From the NCBI RefSeq assembly GCF_030867095.1, contig NC_081833.1, positions 74,343,395 through 74,407,394 of the forward strand: DNA of 64,000 nt, given 5' to 3'. Below the pieces are notes generated by a model. The model ran no database searches. It had not been told where the DNA came from and saw nothing but the letters and a program-made list of their open reading frames with translations. This stretch comes from Alligator mississippiensis (Eukaryota; Chordata; Crocodylia; Alligatoridae). Position 1 is the first letter of the stretch, and each line of letters begins with the position of its first letter. Made by a program: the position numbers and the translations under genes. Positions 35,355-46,964 of the stretch are shown here, piece after piece.

Positions 35355-35965
35355 TGGTCCAGTGATTCCCAAAGGGCGTGCTGCAAGACTGGTGGAAGTA
35401 CACTGAGAAAAATGGCTGGATAGGGCCCTGGCCAAGGATGTCCCACGCAAGGGGATCAGGCCCCAGTTGGGCTGGCCCCATGCAGTTCAATTGGGACCCA
35501 ACTGGGCCAGCACTGCATGCAGGATAAGGCCCACAGACTGGATGCAACCTATGAAGTGTGCCATGAATATTAAGCCAAAAAAGTGTATCAAAAGTTTGGG
35601 TGATACTGCTCTACTTGGTGACCGATGTGATTTAGGAGGTGCCTAGATGATCGGCGAGTCTCAACCACGGTGCTGCAGCACCCTGGGGTACCCCGAGATC
35701 CTTTCAAGGGTGCCACGAGTAGGTATGCAAACATAATTCACAAGAGCTTTAAGCAAGGGATCCAGGGGGTTAAAATCAGTCGGACCTTTGTGGTCTTTCT
35801 AAATGCTTTGCAACAGAAAACCTGCTCTATCACATTTCCGGAGGCAAAAATCTAGTGAAAACCGAGAGAGAGCATTTTTTGGAAGATGACCTGCAGTCTC
35901 ATGAGGGATGCCTTGAATCTAACAAGGTGTGCCTCGAGTCTACAAAAGTTGGGAACCATTCGCCT
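35355..35965. repeat. Unidentified interspersed-repeat sequence
   Basis: It has the feel of an old interspersed repeat: GTGATTCCCAAAGGGCGTGC near the left, CAACCACGGTGCTGCAGCAC in the middle, and GGTGTGCCTCGAGTCTACAA ending in GGGAACCATTCG. A similar end (GGTGTCTTGAGTCTAAAAAG) is at 30875-30915. I cannot name the family. Confidence 0.35.
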
Positions 35966-37039
35966 AGACACTATGGCAACACAATAGAAGAACCCGAATT
36001 TACCAGTGTCGATACCTCTCGCTCCGGATGACCTACTTAGGAAATGGCATTTTCTGCAGCAGCTCATTCCTCTTCCAGCTGGGCCTGAATTTTGCTACCT
36101 CTTTGATCCTCTGTTATTTTACCCTGTGCCCCTTGTGATCCACTTCTCAGCTTTCTATCCCTTTCCCAAGCCCGTTTGGCTTTTCTAGGTCAGCCACCTG
36201 CTGCATAGTTAGCTGAAGAGAGCAGCAAAACAACACCCCTAAAGCCTATGGGCACTGGTCCCAAACTGGGCAGACAGGATGCTGGAGCAGGATCACTTCT
36301 GGCCCCCAGGCATGGAGCATCTAGTTTCTGTTGTACTTTGTTTTTACTGCCCTAGGACACAGAGCCCGTGGTAGAGATTTGCCCATAGCTATTTTCCAGG
36401 GCAGCTCAGCCCCTCAAACGGTGCCTGTTTGTGATTTAAATAGTGGTTATTCTAGTCCTCTAAAGCAACGGATCAGCTCTTTGGATTTAGCTGAGGCCCT
36501 GAAAATGTTCAACTCGAAAATAAGTACAATGAAGGTTAGAGAGAGGCCAGACCTGCTCAATTCAAACCTTTCCAAAAGCCCAGGACAGGGAATTAGAGAT
36601 CTGAACCCAGGCCCATCTCCAGACTTTATCGCAAAGATCACACGTCGTTAAGGAAACCCTATCCTGGGTTTGTGGTGTTGTCCCAATCGTCTCCCGGAGG
36701 ATTTTGTTCTGCTCACGCAAAAATTTGCACGCACCGTTGTTTTATTACCAAGCTCCATTTAAAATCACCAGCGTTCGACGTTTTTGGATATGCTATTTGT
36801 GAGTAGCAACTGGATGGATAATTGTGGGTCCGTTGCACCACCACGTGCTTCCCCATTTTGTTTGTTACTGTAAGTGCATGGCTCGGGTTCAGGCGTGACA
36901 CATGTCAAGTCCGTTGGGGATGGACATATCTAAGACCCACCAGCAGCTTACCAAAATTAGTGGCTGCTTTTGAAAACATAGGCTTTAATCTCTGACGGTT
37001 GGCAGCTCTTCTTATCACAATGGTGAGGGTCCCCATTGA

Positions 37040-37130
37040 CTTCAGATTGGACCCTAGTTTTCCCATCTGTAAAATGGAGTTAATAATGCTGCGAGGGGCT
37101 TTTGAGAGATGTCATGAAACCGTTTTGGGG
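37040..37130 (+). mobile_element. MIR SINE fragment
   Basis: It holds TTTTCCCATCTGTAAAATGG, then AGTTAATAATGCTGCGAGG, the sense MIR 3' half. A possible MITE end begins about 40 bp later. Confidence 0.65.
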
Positions 37131-37169
37131 AGTTTTTTCCACTGAGCACAATAAGGTTTAAATCAAATT

Positions 37170-37385
37170 CTGAGGGCTTGTCTAGACAGAGAAGTCAACA
37201 TCAAAAGATATTTGGAAATAATTTCCCCATATGGACACTATCATGCTGCATGAAGTCTGCCTTTTTCCAATTTAGCTCAGAGAGAGTCATTTCAGAATAA
37301 TAGCTATAGCGCGTTAAATTCACTCTTAACTTATTGCAAAATAATTTACTTATATCCATAGGTGTTTATCTGGGGGGAAAATGAG
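37170..37385. mobile_element. Possible hAT-like MITE remnant
   Basis: It begins with GAGGGCTTGTCTAGACAGAG, close to the AGGGCTTGTCTACAC end of a common reptile MITE, and its interior is AT-rich. The matching right end is not clear, so the extent is a guess. Confidence 0.35.
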
Positions 37386-37444
37386 GATCTCTGACATACA
37401 ATTACACTGGGTTAAGTGAGAGGAGGTTCAGATCCACTATTGAT

Positions 37445-37583
37445 TATTATGCCTTCAAATCATGACAGATCTCATGCTGAAGGCCACGTGGCCTCCACAT
37501 CATATTAGTGCCTAGCCCTTAAAAAAAATCAATACAAAGGTGAGAGCGCAAAAAGAAAGGGCGTAATCATTGCACTTTTTGTC
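37445..37583. repeat. Local duplication C, copy 1
   Basis: It matches 39251-39403 in direct orientation: ATTATGCCTTCAAATCATGA at the left, CGTGGCCTCCACATCATA in the middle, AAAAAAAATCAATACAAAGG and GCAAAAAGAAAGGGC at the right. Confidence 0.9.
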
Positions 37584-39250
37584 GTGAAAGGAGATCTGCA
37601 TCCTGACAAAAATCAGTTTGCTGCTGCTTTAGTCATGGATCGGGGCACTTTGGGATGAACTGTCCTGTTATTGCAAATCCAAATGGATTTCACAATGCTT
37701 CTGATTTTCAGGAGCTTGCTGTCAGCGCAGCATGTAGACTGAGCTGTGCGGCGGCCTTTTCCAACCAGCTAATGACACCTATAACCGGGCAAATACCCAC
37801 GTCTCTCCAAATCTCACAACCGGCACTACCCCTCTGGCATGCTGCTCTTCGTTTTCCACCTTTGCAGTAGCTAGTCCTGGCAAGGCCTTTCTTTCCCATG
37901 TGCATTTGTGAGCAGACTTTGCTGTAGTCGGGAGCAGAGCTCTTCTACTCGCGGCTGCACGTGTAACATCATCGTCTTCAGCTTAGATAGTAGCTCAATT
38001 GTAGAAAGGCTGCATGTCCTGGATTTTTGCCCCCTTCTTCTCCTTTTCTTCACATGCACTGGGTTTGCCAACTTTTGTATAATGACAGCAAAGAACAGGC
38101 AGTCTTTTTTTTACTCGGGTGCTTGCAAGCCCGGTACTGTTCTGCATACCGGCTCCCACACAGTACATTGCTTTGGAGTCGGGCAGTTTGCAGTAGTTTC
38201 CCCATTTGCTCAGCACCTGGCCAAGCCATGCCGAACCCTCAGCATTGATTTATCTCTTTTTCCAAATGGACATCTTATTACAGCATAGTTAGAGATGCCC
38301 CATCCGTGTTTCTTGTCACAACGACAAGCCTCCCAATAGCTTAAAATGCTCGTCCCTGATTTATTAGCTTTCACAAACCAAAGCCTAGGAGGAAGGTGTT
38401 ATCAGCAGCACTTCAGGGCAAGGACGACGTACCATGCCATCAGGTAGCAATTATGCAATCTGATCACGCTAAGTTAGTACACAGAGAAAGCCTGGTCATA
38501 AATGCCCTCCGATGAACATGGACACCTGGAGTCTGGACTGCTAGACTGACTGAAGTCCGCCGTGAAACATGCTCAGTCCGGGTTTGACTACATTTCTCAA
38601 TATATAATTAAACTTCTAGGGGTTTTATAGGCATTTAGTTTCTTATTTTGCCATGGCATGTAGAGTAAAGAGCACTTAGTTTTATTAACTCATTAAAAGC
38701 AATACTGTAGGCTATTTTAGAGACAACCGCCTCTCGTTACTTAAGCCATTCGCAGTATATGGACATTCTTTTCAGAAGACTCATCAAGCAGAACTTAATT
38801 TAGTGTGATTAATGCTTTTTTTTTTTAATTGTGTAATGGATCTGGGGCAAAGCATGGGCAAATCCAAATCTCTAAAAGCAACTTCTGCAATTTCACGGGC
38901 GAAGTTCAAAATTGCAAGAGCCCTCGTTCCTCTCCACATACCTCCTCGGCCTTCCTCTCTTCGAGGAGTGCACCCGGAGCCCCTGGATCGCCTTTTCTCA
39001 ATCCGGAGGTATTAGTAGAGTCGCTGATTTGGTTTTTGAACATGGTCTATCTGGGTTCTTTAAGACCGCGTTTCTGTTCGTCTTCACAACCCTGTTGGAA
39101 AGGACGTGACGACTGTCACCCTTTTTGCAGAGAGGGGCTCGGCAGTTTGTCCAGGCTCACATGGGAAGTCAATAGCAAAATACAGACTGAAATCAAGCAG
39201 GCCTGAGTCCTAGGCTGGTGTCTTCCCATTCGACTGCCCTGCCTCTTTGC

Positions 39251-39403
39251 TATTATGCCTTCAAATCATGACAGACCTCATGCCGAAGGCCACGAAAGAG
39301 AGAGGACGTGGCCTCCACATCATACTAGTGCCTGACCCTTAAAAAAAATCAATACAAAGGTGAGAGTGCAAAAAGAAAGGGCATAATCATTGCACTTTTT
39401 GTC
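39251..39403. repeat. Local duplication C, copy 2
   Basis: It is about 95 percent like copy 1 by eye, with one 14-base extra segment (GAAAGAGAGAGGAC-like) before CGTGGCC. Confidence 0.9.
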
Positions 39404-42400
39404 TTTGCAGAGGATCAAAGACCATGAATTGGTAACACCTGTCCTGTAGTGTAGTGTAACACCACTACCCACCCATGGGATCCCCATAATCTTCCACCGA
39501 TTATGCAGAGTTGACCTTAATCATGCAATATTTTCTTTTTTGTATGCATGAGACCTTTTGTCCCACTTGCGCTTCCACATCTGAGCTGCTCTCCCTCTGG
39601 TCCCTCCACAGCTGAGGCGAATGATAGTGGCCAGCCATGGCAGCTGGGGCGACTACTTGCTAGGAAGGGCAATACAATCCATATGGAGGAGCACAGAGAC
39701 TCAGGTGAGGGTCATTGCCTCTGCTTGCCTGCATTGAGGTGCACGTGGACAGTCCCACTCCACTGCCATCTGCCCAGGGAAAATAAGGAGGGATGTGTAG
39801 GGTCTCAGTGTGCAAATAAAAATTAAAAAAATGATTTGGAAATTGGGATCCATCATGCAAATAAAAATAGTCGCTTCTACTTGGAAATTGGGAGCCCTAA
39901 TGAAGGCCCAGCTCTTCAGTGGGAGGCATGGAGAAGGAGACAGCCCTGCTTGGGCCTTTTGGGTGCTTGCTAACTCCCAACATCTCACAAGAAATGGCGT
40001 TACAACCCCCCTGCCCCAAATAACACAGCCTGGACACATCAGTTTACTTCAGAAAAAGCTTTCCAGCAGGGAGGGCCAAATAAACTGCATGCAATACCTT
40101 CCTTTAGGGTCAAGGCTGGGAACCTGGGAGGCATTTCCTTGCCGCTAGGGATTAACAGGGCTGCTCCGGCTCCAGGCAGCGAACCGGCTGAGATACCAAA
40201 TGTAGGAGTTGCAAGGAACGTAGCATGATGATTTCTATTGTAATAGCCCCACAGGCTTCAACCAGATCAGGGGCTTATTGTACTAAGAAATTAAAAATAT
40301 TCAGAAGGAGCTCGGCCTCTGAAGATACAGATATGCGCTTTCCCGTGTAAATCTTGAATGCAGTCTCAACCCACTGCATTGCGTCCTCTGCTCCGGGGCA
40401 AAGGAGAGCAGCTGTGCTCCCTCTGCTTTGAGGCAGACCTTCAAATATGTGAAAGCTGCTATCATGTTCTCCTTTAATCTCATTTTCTGGAGGCTAGATA
40501 TATCTAGGTCTCCCAAACTTGCCTTGTGTGGCTCGTATTCCAGCCCTTTTATCATTCCAAGTCATTAAGGCAAATGTTAAACAACACACGGGACGGCTTG
40601 GAAACCTCTGGGCCGTTCTGACCCCGGTCAGTTTAAACTGAGTCTTTGCTTGTAATTGCCTCGTTGGTTGAATAAGTGGATGATAATGCAGTGAGGTGCC
40701 TAGCTGGAAAGCTGGTGTGCAGTAACTATTTTAAGGAGCATCTCTTCCAGCGACTTTCAATGGGCCTTGCGCTCCTAGCACTCGGGCACTTCGAAATCTC
40801 AGCTCCAGCATGTGACAAATCCACGGGCAGGCACGGAGATCTAGCACCTTAGAAAGGGCAGATGAAAACCTGCAAGTTATCTTAGGAAAGACAGAACTGC
40901 AGGCTCCCACTCAGTTTACATGGCTGAAGACTATTAAGGCTTCAAAAGGGATGCAGCCAATTCCTTAAGCAAGAGCGGATTGCAACAAAACAGCGCAAAC
41001 CAGAGGCTGTTTTCTTTTAAATGAGTCTTATACTCCCACTTAGTTTCCCAGACTTCCTAACAACTTATGCAATGCATCCCCTCGCATTGTTTCTAGTGCT
41101 CACGCTCACCAGCTAGCTTCATAATAGCGACATGGCCCTCCATTCAAATGCCTGCAGGGCAAACAACAACTATAACAATGCGTGGAATAACTGATGGGTA
41201 ATTGCATTGTGTGGAGTTGACTTTCGACTGATCCAAATCCAGGAAAAAGTTCCTGCGTTGCATATTTGAACAAGACTTCAAGGCAACAATCCTTTTTTTT
41301 TTTTTTTTTTTTATTCAAGCAAGATCAAAAAGTGAATCCAATTTACTGGCAGGAACCATTTACTGATGGACCACGGTTCATTGGGAAGCAAGGCTCCTTG
41401 CAAAATAGTCTGCTACTAAAAAGTAGTTAAAAATGATGAAAGAACAGTAGAGGCCCCTAGTTAAACTTCTCTCCCTACTTTTCTAGTCTCAGAAACTTCG
41501 CAAGGGGCAGCTGGTTCATCCGCCCAGGCTGCATGACTTTGGATTTTGTTGGTCAATTTAAAAGCAGGAAGGTTTCACGGGAACATGGACACTGCGTTCT
41601 CCTATCGTGTGGTTCACTGCAGATCTTAAAATGAGATGGGGGGTGGAAACACAGCACTGAGGGGGACTGCTTTCCCTAAGGGCATTCAGCAAACTGGTAG
41701 CAGAAGGAGGCGCACAGCCCTGATCCTCCAAATCCTAGTTCGGTACTATTATGCGGCGCTGCATCCCACCGAGGCTCTGCCGGTATCAGTTCCTTCCAGC
41801 GCAGAAGAGACTCGGTGTACCGCTCTTCTATACATCACCCCTCTCCGTTTTCAAAATGCCTGTATTACATGATAGCTGGAAAAATCTGCATGGAAATCAT
41901 CCATCTGTAGCCTGCTCACTGCAAAAGTATTGAAATATGTTCTTCTAAATGTGCTTCCACTGTGGGAAGTATAATGTCAATAGATTTGCCTATAGTAAAG
42001 AGACCACGGTGTTGATCTATTCTTAATTGGCAAGCCAGCCCAGAGACACACACATTGAGCTATTTATTTTGCCCTTAAGCGTCTACCAAAAAAGATTGCC
42101 TTTTGTCTCCCGCTTAATTATTAAGTTATATACTATCTTTATGTGAGAAGGACCGCTTTGGCTTAAACAGTAGGATAACTAGCTGGGCTATGATCCAGCT
42201 CTCCAAGCCAGCACCATCATTCGTAGTTCTTCCCTATGGCAGGCGAGGAGGAAGGTAGTTTGAAGGTGACCTGCAGAAGGAAAAATAACCTTGTGCTCTG
42301 TACTCTGGCATTTACTGTTCTTTCCTACCCACTAGTTTTCCCAAATGAACATGTAGGTCTTGTCAACCCTGACACCAAGTCTGGGTTACGTGCAGATGCA

Positions 42401-43339
42401 CAATTTTGAGAAGGGATTTCTCTAAACCGTGGGTTTTGTTTTTGCTTCCACCTAGTCACCATCAATGCCTAATGAACATCGGATTGAAAAGTTGTCTTTG
42501 CCAAAGTCCTGAATCCCACTCCTTTGATCAAGAGCTAACAACTCACATCATCGGAGACTGCCGAGCTCTCAGGGAAGGCTGGACGGTGAAGCACACCTTC
42601 CCGCCCCGCTGGTTTTCAGCTCTGGACAGGAACCATCCTTCTTTCACGTCTCTCTCACACTGCAGATGGGTGGACTGAGGAGATGAACTACTTTTTTACA
42701 TGTTGTTCAGTGCAGCTGCCATTGCTTCCTTTGAGATTATCCCACAGCCCGATGCATCTTGCTGCCAGAAGTTTGTCGGCCTCGATGATCCCTTTATTAC
42801 ATTTCACAGTGCCCATATTTCATTATCTCCTTTTTAATGTATTTAACTGAAATGAGCCCTTTACTAATCCCATTCATTATTGGGAATTATTCTCCTTTGT
42901 CCTGCTGTAATAAATTCCCTTCTCTCATTACTGTTCACACCCAACATCTATTTGGAGGCAGCTGCCCTGCCTTGCTTTATTGGTCTCTTAGCCTAATGAT
43001 GTGTTTTTTGCACTTTTTATCTGATATAATTGCAAACAACTGTTTTTATTGCTTTACTTGGAGCTTCTCTCCTGTTTGCAGGAGCATTTATTTTTCAAGG
43101 AGAGCCTGTCTGACCAGAAGCACCTATTGCATCTGCTTATACTACCCAGACACGTGGCAAGTATTTCGGGGCTGCCACTGGGTTCCTTTATCATATTATA
43201 ATCTCCGGTTTGACGGCTGGGCCCTGGTCTCTTTTTCAGCATTACTGCTTCCCAGATTTCTCCAGCCTGTGGACAACTCTAGTCCCAACTCTCACCGCGA
43301 AAAGCAAAGAACAGGAGTTGGGTTAGGATCCCCATTTTC
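39404..43339. other. Intergenic sequence, no feature recognised
   Basis: Apart from the T20 tract I see nothing in it. A 189-codon plus-strand frame starting at 42837 shows no similarity to a known family. Confidence 0.6.
41293..41312. repeat. T20 homopolymer
   Basis: A run of 20 T on the plus strand. No retroposed gene was recognised next to it. Confidence 0.9.
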
Positions 43340-43440
43340 TAACCCCAGCTCCAGTGCAAACTTTAGCAATTTATCCAATATCAGACTGTTTTTCCACTTT
43401 CCTTAATCTCCCCATCCGCAAAATGGGGAAAAATAATATG
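43340..43440 (+). mobile_element. MIR SINE fragment
   Basis: It holds TCTCCCCATCCGCAAAATGG followed by GGAAAAATAATATG, the sense MIR core. A CR1 tail follows about 40 bp downstream. Confidence 0.55.
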
Positions 43441-43477
43441 TAGTTGACCATGGTGTTTTTTAGACAATATAAATTTA

Positions 43478-43537
43478 TAGATTATTATTATTGGGGGCTG
43501 GAAGGGACCTTGCAGATCATCGGGTCCAGCCCCCATA
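43478..43537 (-). mobile_element. CR1 LINE 3' tail, minus orientation
   Basis: It reads GGGGGCTGGAAGGGACCTTG, CAGATCATCGGGTCCAGCCC. This is the reverse complement of the CR1 3' end, about 60 bp long. Confidence 0.75.
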
Positions 43538-43796
43538 TAGCCTTATGTCCATGAAATGCTTTTAGATTCCCAGAGCAGAGGTGGGGATAGCAAAGTGCAA
43601 GTTCCCATTGCTATCTTATAGTGTATACACACACTTACGAGAGGAACCCTTGAAAATGCAGTTTGTAGGCCCATGTATGCCGATGTCATGAGATGCACGT
43701 TATACAAAAAGGACAAAGTAGACAACCTTTTGCAAAATAAAAGCTTTCAAGGCAAACACAAGCAATAGCAGTTATAATTGAGATTTCTTTGTTCAA

Positions 43797-43817
43797 AAAA
43801 ATAAAATAAAATAAAAA
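43797..43817. repeat. (AAAAT)n microsatellite
   Basis: About four units of an A-rich pentamer. Confidence 0.8.
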
Positions 43818-46800
43818 AGAAAGCAACCCTCAAAACATTTAAAATGTAACAGATTTCCTAAAGTGTAGACAATAAAAGAATTTAGAAATGATAGAGAAAA
43901 ATAATACATTGCATCAGACACACCATTTTACAAGGCAATTTGATTAAGTCACTACTGGCTCGTCAAAACAGCACGCTAGGTCAGTCTTGGAATAGCGGTT
44001 GACAGGAATGCAAACATTGTAAAGAGACAGCACTTACTGTAGAAATATTAAGACGAAAGATATTTACCCCTTAAAATAAATAGAAAGTCATCTAAAGCAA
44101 CATTTAAATTAGTAAAATACTTTTTGTTTTAAAAAAAGCAATCAGATATAACAAAATCTAAATTAGATCTAGATTTTCCTCTGTGTTAAGATAATTAAAA
44201 AAAAAAAATTCTGTTAACTTTAGAAGAAAGTCGTCTCTGAAAACTCAGATTTATTCACAAGATGCGAATTTCACCCTGGTTTTTTTTTTTTCTTCTTTCT
44301 TTTCAGTGGACTAGCCTGAGGCGTGGTCACTGCTTCGAACCCCGATTTCAAGGGTTAAAATGGGACGTAGGCCTCATGCTGTCCTCAACAAACAAGGGTG
44401 ACCTTCTCCGTATAGGTGACACTCACCCCGGGCAGGAGACCCGTTCAAATGTCCCAGCATCGCTCGGGCCCTTAACGAAGGACTGCCTGTCACCTATAGG
44501 GAATAATTTAGCAATAGGTATAAAGTCTCCTTTAAGCCTTTCTAAAATTAATTCAATATTTAAAAAAATATTTTTATTAACATTAGAACTGGAGGAAGTG
44601 ACGTGTTCGTGTTTTTGGAACGACAGGGCTAAACCGAGCGCTATTTCACGAACCCGAGGGGCTATTTCCAGTTTCTTTTTCCAGCTGTCGAGAACAACGG
44701 TTCGGCTCTCTTGGCTTTAGCAGCATTGGGAGCTCGAATAGATGCACCTTTTTAAGCAGCAGTTCCTCGTGTTTCTAGCCTTGCAATTCCAGGTTCATTG
44801 CAAACCTGACTTTTCCAACTGAATTTCTATCAGCCTTGTGACTCCCCACCCCCGGTTTGGATGCTCCTGAGCACAGGCGTCATCATCTATTTCTGTCCAA
44901 AGCAGGCCTAAGTGTCGTCTTGCTTAGAGCCCCAGCAGCACACATTGACCCACGTGCCGCCAATGCAAAGAAAAGCGAGGTGCAAATGTGGGCAGAGTCA
45001 AGAGGGGGCTGAACACGAACATAAAACGTGTGAAAAATTGAGAGCTGCTAAGTATCTTCCATTCATTCTGTGTCCAAAATGTCAGCAGGGTTAACGAGCA
45101 CAAGGGATTTAGTGGAGCCCCCGATAGGCATGCATGCTCCGCGGCTGTCCCGGGGAGGGAGACGCCGTGATGTGCTCAAGGGCACAGAGGATTGAAGTTG
45201 CAGGGGACGGCACCTGGGCCTCTCGCAGGTTGCTCCATCGAACCATCTTTTATCCCCAACGTCTTTTCCCATTGGGCCCCACCATGCAACTGCTATTGCT
45301 CTCACGCAGGCAGAATAAAATCCCCATTCGGACATAGGAATGCATAATTCCTCGGGGAATGTCACCCATGTGAGCTCGGGGGTCTAATACCTTCGTGCAC
45401 AGGGCCCCGTCGTTCCCACAGCAGGATGCCACTTCCTGCAGCTGGATAAAGCCTCTCTCCGGGCTCCCGGCGTGAAGACAAGGCTGCAATTCTCCGAAGG
45501 GCCGTGCTGATGTCAGAAGCTTCCCACGCTTCGGCATACCGACATCAGCCCAAGTCCCACAGGGAATGAAAGCCATTTCACATCTGACCTGCCCTCATTT
45601 GAGCTCTACTATACGACTCAAATGTTACTATTGCTTCAATGTTGTTTGATTGTTTTTTTAATTAAAATGCTGAATGGCATGATAGTCCTCTAGCCTTCCC
45701 TTTGATGTCACTGCAAGGAGTTACACAGCCTGTTTCTGTAAATGCCAGTGTCCCCCAATGCAGCGAGGGCGTTTTGTGAGTACTAATAGTTCGGGATCTT
45801 TACCACCAAACTCTTTACGTAAGGGATGCTTTCACAGACAAAAGGGAAAAGGATCTCCCAGCCAAACCCATACCGGGATGCAAACCCCTGCTGTACGAAG
45901 AGCAGTGTAACCGTGCATTTCCGTGCAATCAGACCATCACCATCTCTCAAATCCTGCCAGGGGCCAGGTCGTGTAATAACGAATGGAGCGTCTGCTTAAT
46001 AACGGTCGCCTTCATTAACTCCAGGGCTCGGTTACGTCCCCAGCCAGCACTGGGTGAAATAGAAACCACCTGTGGCGTTGCAGCTATGCTCCCACCTCAG
46101 CCCGTCAGGGCAAGCCGAGAACAACTGAGCAACGTAATTTTGGGCAAAACAGACCATCTTTTAAAGTTTCCTCACTAGCAACAGAGTTCCTCTGGATTCG
46201 CTTCTGCATTGGGTGCCACTAAACAGAAAATCCTGCTTGCTGGAAAACACGATCCGTGATGCAAAATGCTGCAAACACGACAGGGAACTCAGCGACTAAT
46301 CAGGATGACTTAAATATGAAAAAAAAAACCCAACCAAAAAACCCCACCACCCATTGTACTTCGCTGCCCGTCAGAAGTGCCAATGCACTCGCATTAAGCC
46401 TCAGACACATCCTCAATGCCCTGAAATCGCAGCCGATATTGCATTGCAACCTCCACATGATTTGGCCGTAGCAGGCGTTGGCAGAACGTAGTCGGGATGG
46501 AGAAGGTCGCCTTCTCGTCTCACTTCGGTGAGCTTTTCAGGTCCGAGAGAAGTCGCTCTATAAAGCATGATGGAATAAGCCCACCGAATCAAGAGCACTT
46601 ATTTATTTTGACCCCTTCTGTATCGCTATGTGTTTCCCTGCGTATTCAAGGAAAATTATTGTCTTCCCATGAATACTTAAAGAAACCCCTACTTGCATCA
46701 GAGAATATTGATGGTGCATTTAGCACAGTTACCAATGGGACTACTTAAATTCACAACAACCACTTATAAAAAAAGATCTATACGCTATTGTACTCGACAG

Positions 46801-46940
46801 CCCTGGTCCCGTCCATGCTATGAATCCTGGAGGAAGCTGTCACCCTGGAAATCACAACGGCAGGCTTCTAGATGGGATTACAACCGACGGCACTGGCCGG
46901 GAGAAATGACTATATGGCAACATCAAAGAGCAGTCAGTAT
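43818..46940. other. Intergenic sequence downstream of SLC7A5
   Basis: The segment 43800-44250 is very A-rich. Only a MIR-like piece at 45165-45235 is recognised. An even longer SLC7A5 3' UTR reaching into this segment cannot be excluded. Confidence 0.5.
45165..45235 (-). mobile_element. MIR-like fragment
   Basis: It reads GATGTGCTCAAGGGCACAGA, then a TTGAAG and CCTGGGCCTC pattern, the antisense MIR tRNA-related half. It is diverged. Confidence 0.45.
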
Positions 46941-46958
46941 TTGACAAGGAGCAGTGGT

Positions 46959-46964
46959 TTTATT
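46959..46964 (-). terminator. Candidate SLC7A5 polyadenylation signal AATAAA
   Basis: The minus strand reads TATAAATAAAACCACTG here. It is the first canonical AATAAA on the gene strand downstream of the SLC7A5 stop. A T-rich, TTTGATGTTG-type stretch follows within about 40 nt. Two ATTAAA variants nearer the stop are alternatives. Confidence 0.35.

Noticed and set aside
41293..41312. Poly-T tract as evidence of a minus-strand processed pseudogene
   Set aside because: No gene-like sequence was recognised ahead of the tract on the minus strand and no flanking target duplication was seen.
42837..43406. 189-codon plus-strand frame
   Set aside because: No recognisable domain, splice context or conservation clue; it runs into a MIR fragment at its end.
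44262..44720. 152-codon plus-strand frame with a hydrophobic start
   Set aside because: The apparent signal peptide is a T-rich run; no family similarity was recognised.
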